This document shows positions 1-9,758 of a stretch of 64,000 nt of DNA, one piece after another. The first letter of the stretch is position 1. Each line of letters opens with the position of its first letter. Both the position numbers and the translations under genes were made by a program. This DNA is from Nitzschia sp. DOCU1 (taxonomy: Eukaryota; Bacillariophyta; Bacillariophyceae; Bacillariales; Bacillariaceae), in assembly GCA_951394045.1 (NCBI GenBank), contig OX595992.1, positions 62,001 through 126,000 on the forward strand. Direction: 5' to 3'. The notes beneath the pieces are model-generated. The model was not told where the DNA came from. It ran no database searches and was given only the letters and a program-made list of their open reading frames with translations.

Positions 1-2
1 GG

Positions 3-125
3 TGGTCGACCGCTAGTACAGAAGCGGCAGCAACAACAAGCAACAATCAGAGAATCCCCTCCATGCCCGAGTTGAAAGCTGCTGTTACTTCTGCTAGTCC
101 AGACGAGGAATTTTGGAGCGAATGA
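3..125 (+). CDS. 3' end of an upstream gene (partial, hypothetical)
   Basis: The frame starting at base 3 is open to a TGA at 123-125 and has no start inside the window. It reads as a Ser/Thr/Ala-rich stretch followed by MPELKAAVTSASPDEEFWSE at the C-terminus, which looks like an ordinary acidic protein tail. A second frame (ATG at 119) overlaps the stop and continues to 355 with a Lys/Gln/Glu-rich helical stretch (QQKLEEREQWERLKKK). That could be the real continuation if there is a frameshift or an intron, so the exact end is uncertain. No family recognised. Confidence 0.4.
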   Translation, partial: WSTASTEAAATTSNNQRIPSMPELKAAVTSASPDEEFWSE

Positions 126-697
126 ATCATTTCGACCCAAAGAAAAAGAAGAACAATCAACAAAAATTGGAAGAGCGAGAGCAATGGGAGAGGCTGAAAA
201 AGAAGCTTGGCAGCGGAGTGCATGAAAAAACAACGATGACGACGACCAAATATCAAGGGCAAGGCTTCCACAATGATGTTGACTACTGCGACAATTATCA
301 TCAGGTGTCACTGGACTTGGGGGCGACGGTAGTAGATTCTAGACTTGTTAACTAGTAGTACAAGGGTCAACCACCCCAGCATCAATCTTGCGAAGTCCAT
401 CGGTACGTTGCCGCACCTTCGACTTCTACTACCAGGAGCTAGAACATACAGCACAGTACTTTACTGTGTACAAGAAACAGTTACAGTAGCTAGCTAGAGA
501 GGAATGCTAGCTGCTGGCTCTATCCGGTCGGTCAACACGCGTCTTCTCGACTTCTCGACGCCCCCACCCACGACGGCGCGCTGACTTGGACTCGAACGAA
601 CGCTTGTGCGCAGTTTGCAAACCCCTCCGACATAGACGACTGCGGTTTGTGCGGTAGATAATATGGTAGAGAAAGTTGAGTCTACGAACCCGGTATG
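126..697. other. Intergenic spacer with a possible small ORF
   Basis: Apart from the open frame up to 355 mentioned for the preceding partial gene, I see no supported gene. The stretch carries several TAGTAGTA and CTAGCTAG-type short palindromes, for example around 350-360 and 488-500, which recur in other spacers of this window. Confidence 0.4.
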
Positions 698-2808
698 TTA
701 GAATTGAAATTCCTTTTGTGGCTTTCCACGGTTGTACTTTCTTTCTTCATGACATGCCCGCTCCCAAATTCGATAGAGTGCTTCGGGTGGTAAGACAAGC
801 AATTCTCGCCATGGTTCTTGATGTCGTTCTTGTTTTTGACCATTTTCATCCTTGTTGGAAGTCGAAACAGCCAACTCTTGCGCATTGGAAACTTGACAAA
901 TCCAATCCCCGTACTCGTCGGTGTGGTGAGAACATGTGGTAGTGGGAGACTCACAACCGGAACAATAAAATTTTAAATCTAGCTCTTGCTCTTCTAGTTC
1001 ATCATCTGGGTCCTGATGATCTGCAAAACAATAGAAGTTGCCGGGAGGATCCAAAGCAGCGTGACAAGCTTTGTCAAGGGGATCTGTCGGAGTCGAATCC
1101 GAACTCAATTGGCCGCTGCATGTCGATGCGGTAGAATTTGAACAACTGGGTACCGATTGGCGCGGCAGCTCTTGCTTCTTGGTTCCGCTCTTGCTGTGAT
1201 TCCCCAAAGAATGTATCGGAGATTGCGAGTTGGAAATCGGTGCGTATGGTGATGTCGGCGTGACGACTGAAGCATCATTTGTCCACACAGAATGACGCCT
1301 TGTTGCATTGTCCCCAGTTTTGAAGTAGTCCTCACAGTCATACGAATTGTCGTTAAGATCCTTGAAACTATCGTGATTGTTTCCTACGGGATTGATACAT
1401 GCCAAATCCCGAGCCCGTCGTCGTAGAAAGCCGACTCTTCCGGCGGGTCGCAGACATGAGCGGTTTGGTGATTGGGCATTGTCATCGTCGTCGAGAAAAA
1501 GGCCACCGACTTTTCGATGATCATCATCATCTTCAACTGTGGAATTCTCAACTTGGGTCCTCGGCGTCACCTTGACGGCACTACTAGAAGGAGGTTGAAT
1601 CAAACTTTGTACATGCAGAGAGGGTTCCATCAGTCGTTCTTCTTCTGAACGTGTTTGTTCTTCTTGATAGAGATAATGAGCAATCAATTGACGCCTCCGT
1701 TGTTCTCGTCGCCGTTCTTCCTTTGAGAGTCTCGCGTATGAATCAAAAAAATTTAGGTGGGGAGCGTATCCATGATCCAACATGTGATTATTCGAATCGT
1801 CATTGAATGCTTGACCAGCAGGGGAACCACGATCATTTGCATTCGCAGTAATATTTTGGGCACTTGCCTTCACTGCAGCAGCTGATCGTTTCGATTCCAA
1901 ATAGACGAACGCCTCAATGGCTTCTCGGGTATTTCCATAGTATTCCGAGGCGGGTGTTAGATCGGCAAAATAGTCAGTGGCACTCATTCGAAGCTTACTC
2001 ATTCCACGCTGATTACGTTCACGATGATTGTGACTGCGACTAGTACTTGATGATGACGATAAGGAAACATGGTCCTTGTACAATAATCTATTGGATCCCC
2101 AGATTGTGCTAGGTTTAGCTTCATCGGGGGGTGCATTCATCCCTGACGAGGAACGACCCGATATCAGATGAGGAGATGATTCCCAATGATGACTTGCTTC
2201 TTCCTGCTTGCCCTGGTGAAGATAGGGAAGAATTGATTTACATCGAAGCGTTCTCTTGTGTGTAGAGTTTCGGCCCGGACTATTTCCATTTCGTTGGTGG
2301 TGGTTGATGCCGCCATTGTTACCACCGCTACCGCTCGGATTGCAAGGGTTTTGGATGCCGCTGCTACTTTGTCGAATCCCGTTGAGATAGCCAGCATAGA
2401 AAGAATAATGGAGATACCGATCCTCAATGTCGTTGCTGGGCCCCATGATGCTAGCAAATTCAATGAAATGGAACCATGCCAAAAACAAACACAATATCAC
2501 ACCGGTGTTGTTGCGTCCAATTGAGAAAGCAATGCTTCCTTGGCACGATCTACGTGTGCCAATGAGTTCCGGCGGGATACCTGAAACTTAGACTCGCGCG
2601 GATCCGTTGGTGCTTCTAGGCTTATTTGTGACTTTTCTTCGTCCTCAATAAAACAATGAGAGGAGTCTTGTGGTCTTCGCGCGCAAATCTGTCGCAACAG
2701 GTGGGCTGCATCCTGGACGTTTTGATTGATCGGGCTTGAAGGTGAGGAGCATCTGGCGACATACGAAATTGCTGGTTGAAACGCCGAGCGCCAAACGTTT
2801 TTGCCGAA
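698..2808 (-). CDS. Disordered Ser/Asn/Asp-rich protein, two or more exons, 5' end unresolved
   Basis: The main exon is 698-2450. A 50-nt intron at 2451-2500 (minus-strand GTGATATTG...TTTGCTAG) joins it in frame to an upstream exon covering at least 2501-2697. Across the join the protein reads QLDATTPV then IMGPSND, removing an in-frame TGA. The upstream frame stays open to 2808 and still looks coding, without an obvious ATG, so a further 5' exon between about 2810 and 2950 is likely; two adjacent ATGs lie at 2924-2929. The product exceeds 650 residues and is low-complexity, with an R-rich EERRREQRRRQ segment and an acidic C-terminal third containing a CSGCE and CSHH cluster. It ends in a conserved-looking EPWRELLVLPPEALYRIWE segment. 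No family recognised. Confidence 0.7.
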
Positions 2809-2939
2809 TCAACCTTAGCAGTCCTTTCGGCCTTTGCTTGCGTGGTACGTAAAAATTGAGGGGAAGGGGCTGAGGAGGGAAATCTTCCGACTTTGTCTCT
2901 CTCTGGGAGCTAAAAAGCTTTTTCATCATCAGCGTTCGT

Positions 2940-3303
2940 CGAGTCAATAAGTAATTTCCGGCAAAGAACGTTCTTTACGAGACCCTGTGTTTATTCTTGG
3001 GCAGGAAATGTCCGAGGGGCTTAGGATTCACCACAATCCCATTGAAAAGGTTCTATCGGAACTTGGGGTAGAAACGTCCAACGTTTGCACCACAGAAAGG
3101 CAGTCTGAATTCCTGATTAAATGTAAGGAGGCCTATGTGAGGTCAGGTAGGCAGCGAAGATTTCCATTATTAACGTTTGTCGACTGGAATAGTATTTCCC
3201 GACAAAGAACGTTTAGCATGAGGCTTCATTAAATGATAAATGTCTGAGAGGCATAAAGAAAGGGCTTAGGATTTATACTATTTCATTTAACAAGGTTCTT
3301 GTT
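2940..3303. repeat. Diverged direct duplication in spacer
   Basis: Two related blocks follow one another. The first, near 2938-3055, contains a GGCAAAGAACGTT core, GGGGCTTAGGATT and AAAAGGTTCT. The second, near 3179-3300, contains GACAAAGAACGTT, AGGGCTTAGGATT and ACAAGGTTCT in the same order. An 81-codon frame at 2987-3232 lies across both and is probably fortuitous. The blocks lie directly left of the inverted duplication at 3304. Confidence 0.5.
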
Positions 3304-3362
3304 GGGAGCCCTCCCGTGTCCGTGCATAAATTGGCGCCAAAAGCACCAGCCGGACACAACCG

Positions 3363-3640
3363 TTAACAGACCGTTATCTATCGACGTCACAATTCTTCCA
3401 ATTTCCCCCTCCCCTTTTTGACTTCTCAGGTCCCCTCCGTCTTCTGACCTCACACACCCAAGTCTAAAATCATTTTATCCTTCCTCCCTCCCTTGTGTAG
3501 TTTAACAGACCGTTATCTATTGACGTCACAATTCTTCCAATGTCCCCCTCCCCTTCTTGACTTCTCAGGTCCCCTCCGTCTTCTGACCTCACACACCCAA
3601 GTCTAAAATCATTTTATCCTTCCTCCCTCCCTTGTGTAGT
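3363..3640. repeat. Tandem direct repeat, two copies of 139 bp
   Basis: Copy 1 begins at 3363 and copy 2 at 3502; both start TTAACAGACCGTTATCTAT. The copies differ at only a few positions (for example ATCGACGTC versus ATTGACGTC). Each holds a pyrimidine-rich block with TCCCCTCCGTCTTCTGACC and ends in CTCCCTTGTGTAGT. The near identity implies a recent duplication. Confidence 0.85.
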
Positions 3641-3853
3641 TTACCCTTATCACAACAATCTTAACGATGGACAGCCTTACCCTCCTCTCTACTTTGGAGG
3701 AGACCTTACAATGGTCTGTCAGAGACTTCTTTGTGCAAGTTCATTCTTCCACAGACCCAGAATCTCCTCCCATTAGTGTTGACATTGCCTCTTGTGTTTC
3801 ACCATCACACGGGAACAAAGGCCTTCGCCCCTAACTACTTGATGTACGTTTAC

Positions 3854-4016
3854 ATTGCAATATTGCAACATTCTAACACTAACCATAATGATGTTGCAAC
3901 ATTGCAATATTGCAACGTTCTGAGTAGTTTTAGATGATGAAGTATAAAATGTTCTTATTCTGGATGTTCTAAATATTATTGCAATATTTGATTATTGCAA
4001 TGTTGCAATATTGCAA
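3854..4016. repeat. Cluster of TTGCAATATTGCAA palindromes
   Basis: The perfect 14-nt palindrome TTGCAATATTGCAA, or one-base variants, occurs at about 3855, 3903 and 4003, with related ATTGCAAT/TTGCAAC blocks between, all within 165 nt. Neighbouring copies can pair with each other and form cruciforms. The block ends directly in CCCTAACCCT at 4017-4026. Confidence 0.7.
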
Positions 4017-4019
4017 ACC

Positions 4020-4760
4020 CTAACCCTCGGTGATTAAAAAGGGGTCATCCCTTTGGTCATCTGAACTCCGATGCACACTGGTTAAGAAATAACGGTTGTG
4101 ACCGGCTTGTGCGTTTGGCGCCAATTTATGCACGGACACGGGAGGGCTCCCCTTTAACAAGTCAGCAGGCTCAAACATCTGAACACGCCCCTTTTCTGAT
4201 TCTTCCCCCTCCCCCTCATCTTTCATCGCATTCATTTCTGCTTCCTTCACAGGATAATTAGCTCCAAGGCACACCAGAGCTGTCAGTAACCACAGGTCCA
4301 CAGTCAGCACACAACTATCCTCTTTAAGCCAATTGGTCATGGTGCTCCTCAAGTCAACAATCAGCCCCCCTCTTTTCCTGTACCAGTCATTGCTACTAAC
4401 AGCTGTAATGCCCAAGGCACCCAGCAGCTTTCCATGCTCCTGATCCTTTTCATTAATGAACTTGACCTGGCGGAAGACTTTTTTCATCTGATCCATGAAA
4501 TGTTTTCCACTTTCCCTTTCTCCACCCGTCGTTATGGAAGAGGCAGTACTCACCAGACGCCCCATGGGCACCAGCCCAATTTCAGTTGGAGGCACCTCAC
4601 TAGTGAAAGTGATTTCTCCTCCACCCCCACCAATGGCTTGCCTCAGCTGATCCCTCTGTTCTGGTGCCAGCCAATTCAAAAAAGCCTCCACATCAAAGCC
4701 CTTGGCAAGTGCACTAACTGTACTGCTCCCTGAAGCAGAAAATGAGGTACTGTTGTTCAT
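4020..4760 (-). CDS. Hypothetical protein in repeat island
   Basis: An open frame of 246 codons starts at the ATG at 4758-4760; the frame upstream has no other ATG. The N-terminal half is Ser/Gly-rich with a segment FLNWLAPEQRDQLRQAIGG followed by five glycines. The middle contains DWYRKRGGLIVDLRSTMTNW and a hydrophobic LTVDLWLLTALVCLGANY. An acidic GEGEESEKGR stretch precedes the peptide duplicated at 3304-3365. I do not recognise the family. The location among repeats and the duplicated end suggest a mobile-element gene or a host-gene relic. The last codons overlap the CCCTAACCCT motif, so the true C-terminus may have been replaced by element sequence. Confidence 0.45.
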   Translation of the reverse strand: MNNSTSFSASGSSTVSALAKGFDVEAFLNWLAPEQRDQLRQAIGGGGGEITFTSEVPPTEIGLVPMGRLVSTASSITTGGERESGKHFMDQMKKVFRQVKFINEKDQEHGKLLGALGITAVSSNDWYRKRGGLIVDLRSTMTNWLKEDSCVLTVDLWLLTALVCLGANYPVKEAEMNAMKDEGEGEESEKGRVQMFEPADLLKGSPPVSVHKLAPNAQAGHNRYFLTSVHRSSDDQRDDPFLITEG

Positions 4761-4844
4761 TTTGATCTTTTTTCCAAGTTGTGCACTCCTTCCAAGAGTA
4801 GCAGGTAGCCAAACAGCACCAGATTTCAAAAATGAACCGGTCCA

Positions 4845-5255
4845 TCACACACCATTGACCCATTGGACTGCGATAAAGCCGATCAAATATTGACCAACAT
4901 GACTCCTGACACTTGTTGAACCATTGGACTGCGATGAAGCCAATTGAATATTGACCCATTTGACTCAGAAACGAATGTTCGACAAAGCTGATTGCATGTT
5001 GACCCACTGGACTGCGATGAAGCCGATCGACTATTGACCCATTTGACTCAGACCCATTGGACTGCATTTGAATATTGACTTATTTGACTCCAACAATGAA
5101 TGTTTGACGAAGCCGAGTGCGTGTTGACCTATTTGACTCTACTATTGGACTCCTCTGAATTTTGTAAGTGATATGTGTGTTCCAAAGCAGGAGACCCATT
5201 GAACGTTGACCAATCAGATTAATGTGAAGCCAATCAAGTATTGACCAGTCTGACT
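4845..5255. repeat. Degenerate tandem repeat (CCATTGGACTGCGATGAAGC family)
   Basis: At least five imperfect units contain the ordered blocks CCATTGGACTGCGATGAAGC, ATTGACCCATTTGACTC and GAATGTTCGACAAAGC. Unit length varies from about 45 to 75 nt. Clear starts are at 4858, 4920, 5007 and 5054. The units run past 5200 with increasing divergence. No coding frame is preserved across them. Confidence 0.7.
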
Positions 5256-6293
5256 TAAAGCGGATGGTTGGAGCATTATTAAGCGGACTGAGAAATCTGC
5301 TACTGATACTTATGATTTGTATGTTGGCAAGTGAGAGACGGTTTATTCCTGGCAGTGAGAAGCACCAATTATGAATTGAAATGTTGCCGTGTGGGAAAAA
5401 TATGGTTAGAAATGCCGTTTGCTCAAAGAGATGTTGTGGAATTCGTAGAATTAGACACAATTACAGTAAAAGCCAGAAAGTGAGGTGGAAGCAGGAGAAT
5501 GCAACGAGGAAGAGGATTTTGGAAAATGAAAAAAACAGTTTAGGGGAGGAAAAGAAGGCAGGGTTGGAGATGGGCTATCTTGCAGGAAATTATCCGGCGT
5601 CTACGTTAAGATTTCGCAGGCAGAAAAAAGCAAACTCAAGATTGGGAAGATTGGGAGAAAGAAATGAAAGTGAGAAAATACATACAGGTGTACAACATAT
5701 TGGATGGGCATTTCTTGGAAGTATTGAGTATTGAGCAGTATAAAAGCAAGGTGGAAGCCATCACGGTTGTAATGTGACTCCTCTGGATCATCGGGTGGTT
5801 GGTAGGATGGAGATTGGGTAATTATCCAGCGGTTGTGGTTTGGAGGGCGTTGATGAGCCATCGTCGAAATTTTTGTCGTGTAGCATTTGTTGCCCCATAT
5901 GGGCTGATAAGCAGTAAGAGAAAAATGTAGATGCTGTTTAGTTATTTGTCCCAGGAATAAAGGGTCAACAGTGGAAAAGTGTTTGAATGAGGGAGACATA
6001 GTATGAAGGGATGAAGAGAACAGAACAAATGGGTATGTCCTTGTCTGGAGGCTAGGTGTGGTCTTTTTGGAGTGGGTCGCCCTATGGGGAACCGAGAGTG
6101 GGTTTGATTGTGAATGGGTGTGCGTGATGTTGCGATTACCGGTAATGCTTTAGTGAAGGGCAGCACCCTTACTTTGGGAGAGTGACAGTTAAATAAGGGG
6201 AAAGTAATACTTAGTGAAGGGGAAAAATGACTATAAATATGTTGAAATTGGGGGCATCCCATTTTTCCCTTTCCTGATGTTGTATTGGATGCG
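5256..6293. other. Spacer left of the pol remnant
   Basis: Several frames of 100-140 codons are open here (for example 5381-5734 plus and 5942-6370 minus), but none has recognisable domains and they overlap on opposite strands. The segment probably includes the lost 3' end of the retroelement. I could not find an LTR pair. Confidence 0.35.
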
Positions 6294-7272
6294 TCACTTA
6301 TTTTCTCTGAGATTATTGCATTGAGCTGCTTGTTGACGTCCCAGCCAAACCATTTCAAGGTCAGCGGCAATGTGGGTTCGCAGGATCATATCCTTGGAGA
6401 AAATTAATTGTGCTGGGGTGCATTGGGTAGTGCAGTGGACAGTCTTGTGGACACCATAGGTGCAGGCACTAAGCAGATCAGCGACGGGATCATCATTGTC
6501 ATGTAACTTGTTTAATTTGCAGCGCAGCATATTAGCCATGGTGCGATGCCAGCGGATTTTTGAATGTGATGGGTTCTGGTTTGATGTTCCAGTGTTTGCA
6601 GAGTGAAAAGAACCAAGCATTGTTGATTTCACTGCCTTGGTCAAATATAATGCATGAGGGTCTGAGATATCTGCGGAGCCATTGTTGTTTGATGAGGTCA
6701 CGGATGTATCTTGCTTCTTTGGTATAAATAGGGATGATCTTGACCCATGATGTGAAAGGGTCGATCATGGTAAGTGAATGAACTGTCAGGGATTTTCCAC
6801 CAATGGTAGCTGTCCAGGGGCCTGCCAGATCGCAGCACATGTCCTTCCATGGTTGGGTTTCAATGTCCTTGAGTGGAATGTGCCCAAAGCCTCTAATGCC
6901 TTGTTTGCCTTTTTGACAGCTGTCGCAAATTTTCACAAAAGCTTTGATTTCCTTGCGCATATTGGGCCAAGTGTAGTGTTGATGGAGTGTATTGTAGAGA
7001 CGCACTTCACCAGGGTGAAGGAACATATGGTGGTACCAATGAGTGAGACGTTTGCAAATGTCATGAGGGACAAGAATTCTTGGTTCATGCAAGATGGGGT
7101 CAATGATGGTGAAAGCATGGTGGGGTCTCATTTGCTCCCCAGTATTGTCAAAGAGTTGGCCTAGTCGATTAGGGGCCTCGCATTGAAGGGACTTGATCGT
7201 GGGATCTTGGAGTTGCAGCTGGTAAATCTCCTTCAGATTGACTGGCACGGTATATTCACATGCAAGATTCAC
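6294..7272 (-). pseudogene. Integrase remnant
   Basis: The first part (6532-7272) has the zinc-binding HHCC region with HHMFLHPGEVRLYNTLH and CDSCQKGKQG. It continues into the core with an acidic residue in CCDLAGPW and another in FDQGSEINNAW. Frame is lost near 6545-6570, where a few codons around the expected third catalytic acid are missing. The second part (6294-6640) resumes in another frame at HRTMANMLRCKLNKL and continues through CTPAQLIFSKDMILRTHI. The frame overlaps the RNase H fragment by an ATGTGAA overlap at 7269-7272, consistent with a one-base shift of a once continuous polyprotein. Confidence 0.85.
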
Positions 7273-7799
7273 ATGACAAAGGAAAGATGCCTTGCATAAA
7301 TATTTTCTTCTTCTTGTTCAATTGGATGACGCAATAACATGTCAGCAACTGGATTTTTCATGCCTGGTACCCACTGCAGTGTAGGCATGTACTCTTCGAT
7401 CGCAAGTCTCCAGCGCATAATTCGTGGAGTTTGAAACATATGATTGTGAACGAGATTGTGGTGATTGGTGTGAATGATCACTGGGTATCCATAAATGATC
7501 GTGCAAAAATCCTTCAGGGTCTCGACAATGGAAAGCATTTCTTTTTCATTGATGCCATAATTCTTTTGAGCATGGTTAAGCTTACGAGAAAAGAAGGCTC
7601 TCGGCTTGTCATCTTGAGTGAGCACTGCTCCGATTTGGTAGGCGGAAGCATCGGTATATAGATGGAATGGCTTGTTATAGTCGGAGAAAGAGAGAATGAC
7701 TTCTTCTGATATCACATCTTTGAGTGTTTGAAATGCCGCTTGACACTCTGGCGTCCAAACGAATTTCTTTTTCGTCGATAGCAGATCGGTCAACAGCAC
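7269..7799 (-). pseudogene. RT connection and RNase H remnant
   Basis: The 176-codon fragment contains FVWTPECQAAFQTLKD, then FHLYTDASAYQIGAVLTQ, the RNase H start with a catalytic Asp. It continues with RAFFSRKLNHAQKNYGINEKEMLSIVETL with the Glu expected in RNase H, and ends at WVPGMKNPVADMLLRHP, where a D-LSR motif is usual. The order and spacing match gypsy RNase H. An in-frame stop at its upstream end separates it from the RT fragments. Confidence 0.85.
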
Positions 7800-7912
7800 G
7801 AGCAGATGACTGCGTCATCTCCACATGTACTGATAATAGTTCACAATTCCTACTACTCGTCGTAATTGCTTGCGGTTTGTTGGCGCCTGTAGTTGTTTAA
7901 TAGCTTTAATCT

Positions 7913-8511
7913 TTAGGCTGTGGCCGAATGCCATTTGGGGTTAAAATACTCGACAGGACCCTCGACAGGACCGGTGGTAGCCCAAAAGGATTTCAGCACA
8001 TTCACTGCTAGTCCGGCGTTTTGCAGGCATTCCAACACCTCTGAAACCTTGTTGAGGTGGTCTTGGTAATTGCCATTTGAGATGATCGCAATGTCATCGA
8101 TACAACAATTAAGGTAGGGAACATCTGGACTGATGTTTAGTCTCATCAGTAATTGCTGGTAGCGAAAGCAACCAAATGGTAACATAAAGGTTGTCAAGTT
8201 GCTTGTGCATTTGGTCAAAGGCAGATGGTAGTAGCCCATCAAATGATCAGGGCATGTAGCGTAATGTAACGATATTTTCCGATGTTCTCAATCATATTGA
8301 CAATGTGCAGCATTGGCCACGGGTGTTGAATGATCGCCTTGTTAAGTTCATGAAAGTTGGTAATAAATTGAATCCGACCATCTTTCTTTGGGATACAAAA
8401 GGACGGAGTACACCAAGGGTTACTCCTGTCCATCTTCTCAAGGACTCCGATAGTGCAGAGTTGATTTGTTTCCTTCTTGAGAGTTTCTAAATGAATCTTT
8501 GGGATACACAT
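7913..8511 (-). pseudogene. Reverse transcriptase remnant with CIDD instead of YxDD
   Basis: Two overlapping frames are visible. The upstream one (8239-8511) carries WCTPSFCIPKKDGRIQFITN and HPWPMLHIVNMIENIGKYRY, matching RT fingers and palm start. The downstream one (7913-8242) carries GYYHLPLTKCTSNLTTFMLPFG, then an internal gap, then CCIDDIAIISNGNYQDHLNKV. The catalytic box reads CIDD rather than YIDD or YVDD, and the segment normally between the primer-grip and the box is shortened. Both point to loss of activity. Confidence 0.85.
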
Positions 8512-8814
8512 TGGTCGTTTGCAATGATAGGGTGGAATATCAGTTCACAATTCCACATCTATCTTTTGACCACGCCATTGTCGTAGTGTTCCATCAAATA
8601 GGTCCTTGAAAGATTGCAATAATGCCTCTAGCTTGCACTTTTAGTTGACTGTCAAATGTTTTTGTTGGCCGGCCACTTTGGCTAGATCTTGCGGTTCATA
8701 TTTGCTGTCGAGGATTTGCCAGGCGTAACAATTGTATCCAATGTAATTGCCTTCAAGAAGTGGTTCAAGGTCAGGATTTTCCATTATGAAATATAAGTCT
8801 TCAAATGACTCCTA

Positions 8815-9000
8815 GTCCAGGGGGAAGCATGGGCATCACATGGTAGTGGAAGCAAATGGTGTCATCACTGAACAATAGGTCGATACCATACCACTTCATG
8901 TAGTCACATCCTAATATCATGTCATAATGCCCGAGAGTTCCCTTGTGAATTTGTAGCTTCATCGCTAGTAATTGTCATCGACTTGACAGTTCTACAATCT
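8815..9000 (-). pseudogene. Retroviral-type aspartic protease remnant
   Basis: On the minus strand the frame ending at a TGA near 8811 reads GHYDMILGCDYMKWYGIDLL followed by FSDDTICFHYH. This fits the C-terminal part of a retroelement aspartic protease (the ILG.D motif). The N-terminal half with the catalytic DSG triad is not recognisable in the adjacent frames. Confidence 0.65.
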
Positions 9001-9148
9001 TGTGCCGACAAACCGTAGTGTGTGATGCTGTGGAGAATGTTCCCATAGTAGTGCGATATGAGTGTGAATGTTTGTTGTGTATCTCACACAATTTGGCTCG
9101 CACTCTTGCTTGATCTGTGATGAGAGATCGTGACGTGGCAGATTCAAG

Positions 9149-9758
9149 TTAAGTGCAAAATAATTGGTCCTCAATAGACACAATGATTTCAGTAGTCGGG
9201 AGTTTATCATAGTTGATCATTTGTGTGTCATTGTCGTTATCATTCATGAAAACCCTAACAGTGGCCAGCTCAGGATCCTCGCTCTCATGGGCATCGAAAT
9301 AATATTCTTCTTCTTCGTACTGGTTTGCAATCTCATCTTCCACGAGGTAATTCGAACTCATTGGTTGGTCTGGAATTGGTCCCTGCCATTGTGGTCTCTG
9401 TGGAAATTGTCCACCTCCACGTATAATAGGGCTGAGGATGGTGTTGTGGCTGATAAAAGAAATTATTGGGCCTTGAAGAAAATGATGAATCTCGATTGTA
9501 TCCTCAACCTCGTCTGTGGTAATTGTGTCACTCTCCACCATGCATGGTAGGCCTGGAAGCGGTAGCTGTTGCTGTGTAACAATTTTGCTTGTTTGAACGA
9601 TCAAACCCATCATTGACGGCCATCATGTCTTTGATTTTTCCTAGACCAAAACGATGATTACCTCCAATCATAGCAAAATCATTCTTCCAACGATTTGGGA
9701 TTGAAACCATCTCTTGCTCCCCTAACGAGCCCACTGTCCACAATAAATCATCGGCCAT
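9149..9758 (-). pseudogene. Gag/protease linker remnants
   Basis: Two overlapping minus frames (9149-9613 and 9528-9758) encode an acidic, Asn/Asp-rich stretch (YEEEEYYFDAHESEDPE) and a fragment MADDLLWTVGSLGEQEMV. They lie upstream of the protease remnant, where gag and its linker belong. I see no zinc knuckle in them. A short frame at 10068-10340 farther upstream has CEDCPRFH and CNGYGNYGHRC, which may be a degenerate CCHC knuckle. Confidence 0.45.

Larger units (their letters stand above)
3304..4151. mobile_element. Fold-back-like unit bounded by 62-nt inverted copies
   Basis: Bases 3304-3365 and 4090-4151 are near-identical in inverted orientation, about 58 of 62 matching by eye, each containing TGCATAAATTGGCGCCAAA or its complement. 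The minus-strand copy lies inside the 3' part of an open frame (4020-4760) and encodes GSPPVSVHKLAPN. The plus-strand copy encodes the same peptide and then hits a stop. Between them lie a 139-bp tandem duplication and a cluster of 14-nt palindromes. This may be a non-autonomous element or a local inverted duplication of a gene end. No transposase and no target-site duplication were recognised. Confidence 0.5.
6294..9758 (-). mobile_element. Decayed Ty3/gypsy-type LTR retrotransposon (pol region)
   Basis: Reading on the minus strand from 9758 down, domains appear in the order gag/linker, aspartic protease, reverse transcriptase, RNase H and integrase. That is the Ty3/gypsy order. Each domain sits in a different frame, separated by stops, frameshifts and short deletions, so the copy is not functional. 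The sequence after the integrase core stops abruptly near 6294, and no LTRs or target duplication could be recognised. The individual fragments are listed separately. Confidence 0.85.

Noticed and set aside
3363..3640. LTR pair of a small retroelement
   Set aside because: The two 139-bp copies are directly adjacent with no internal region, so they are a tandem duplication rather than LTRs.
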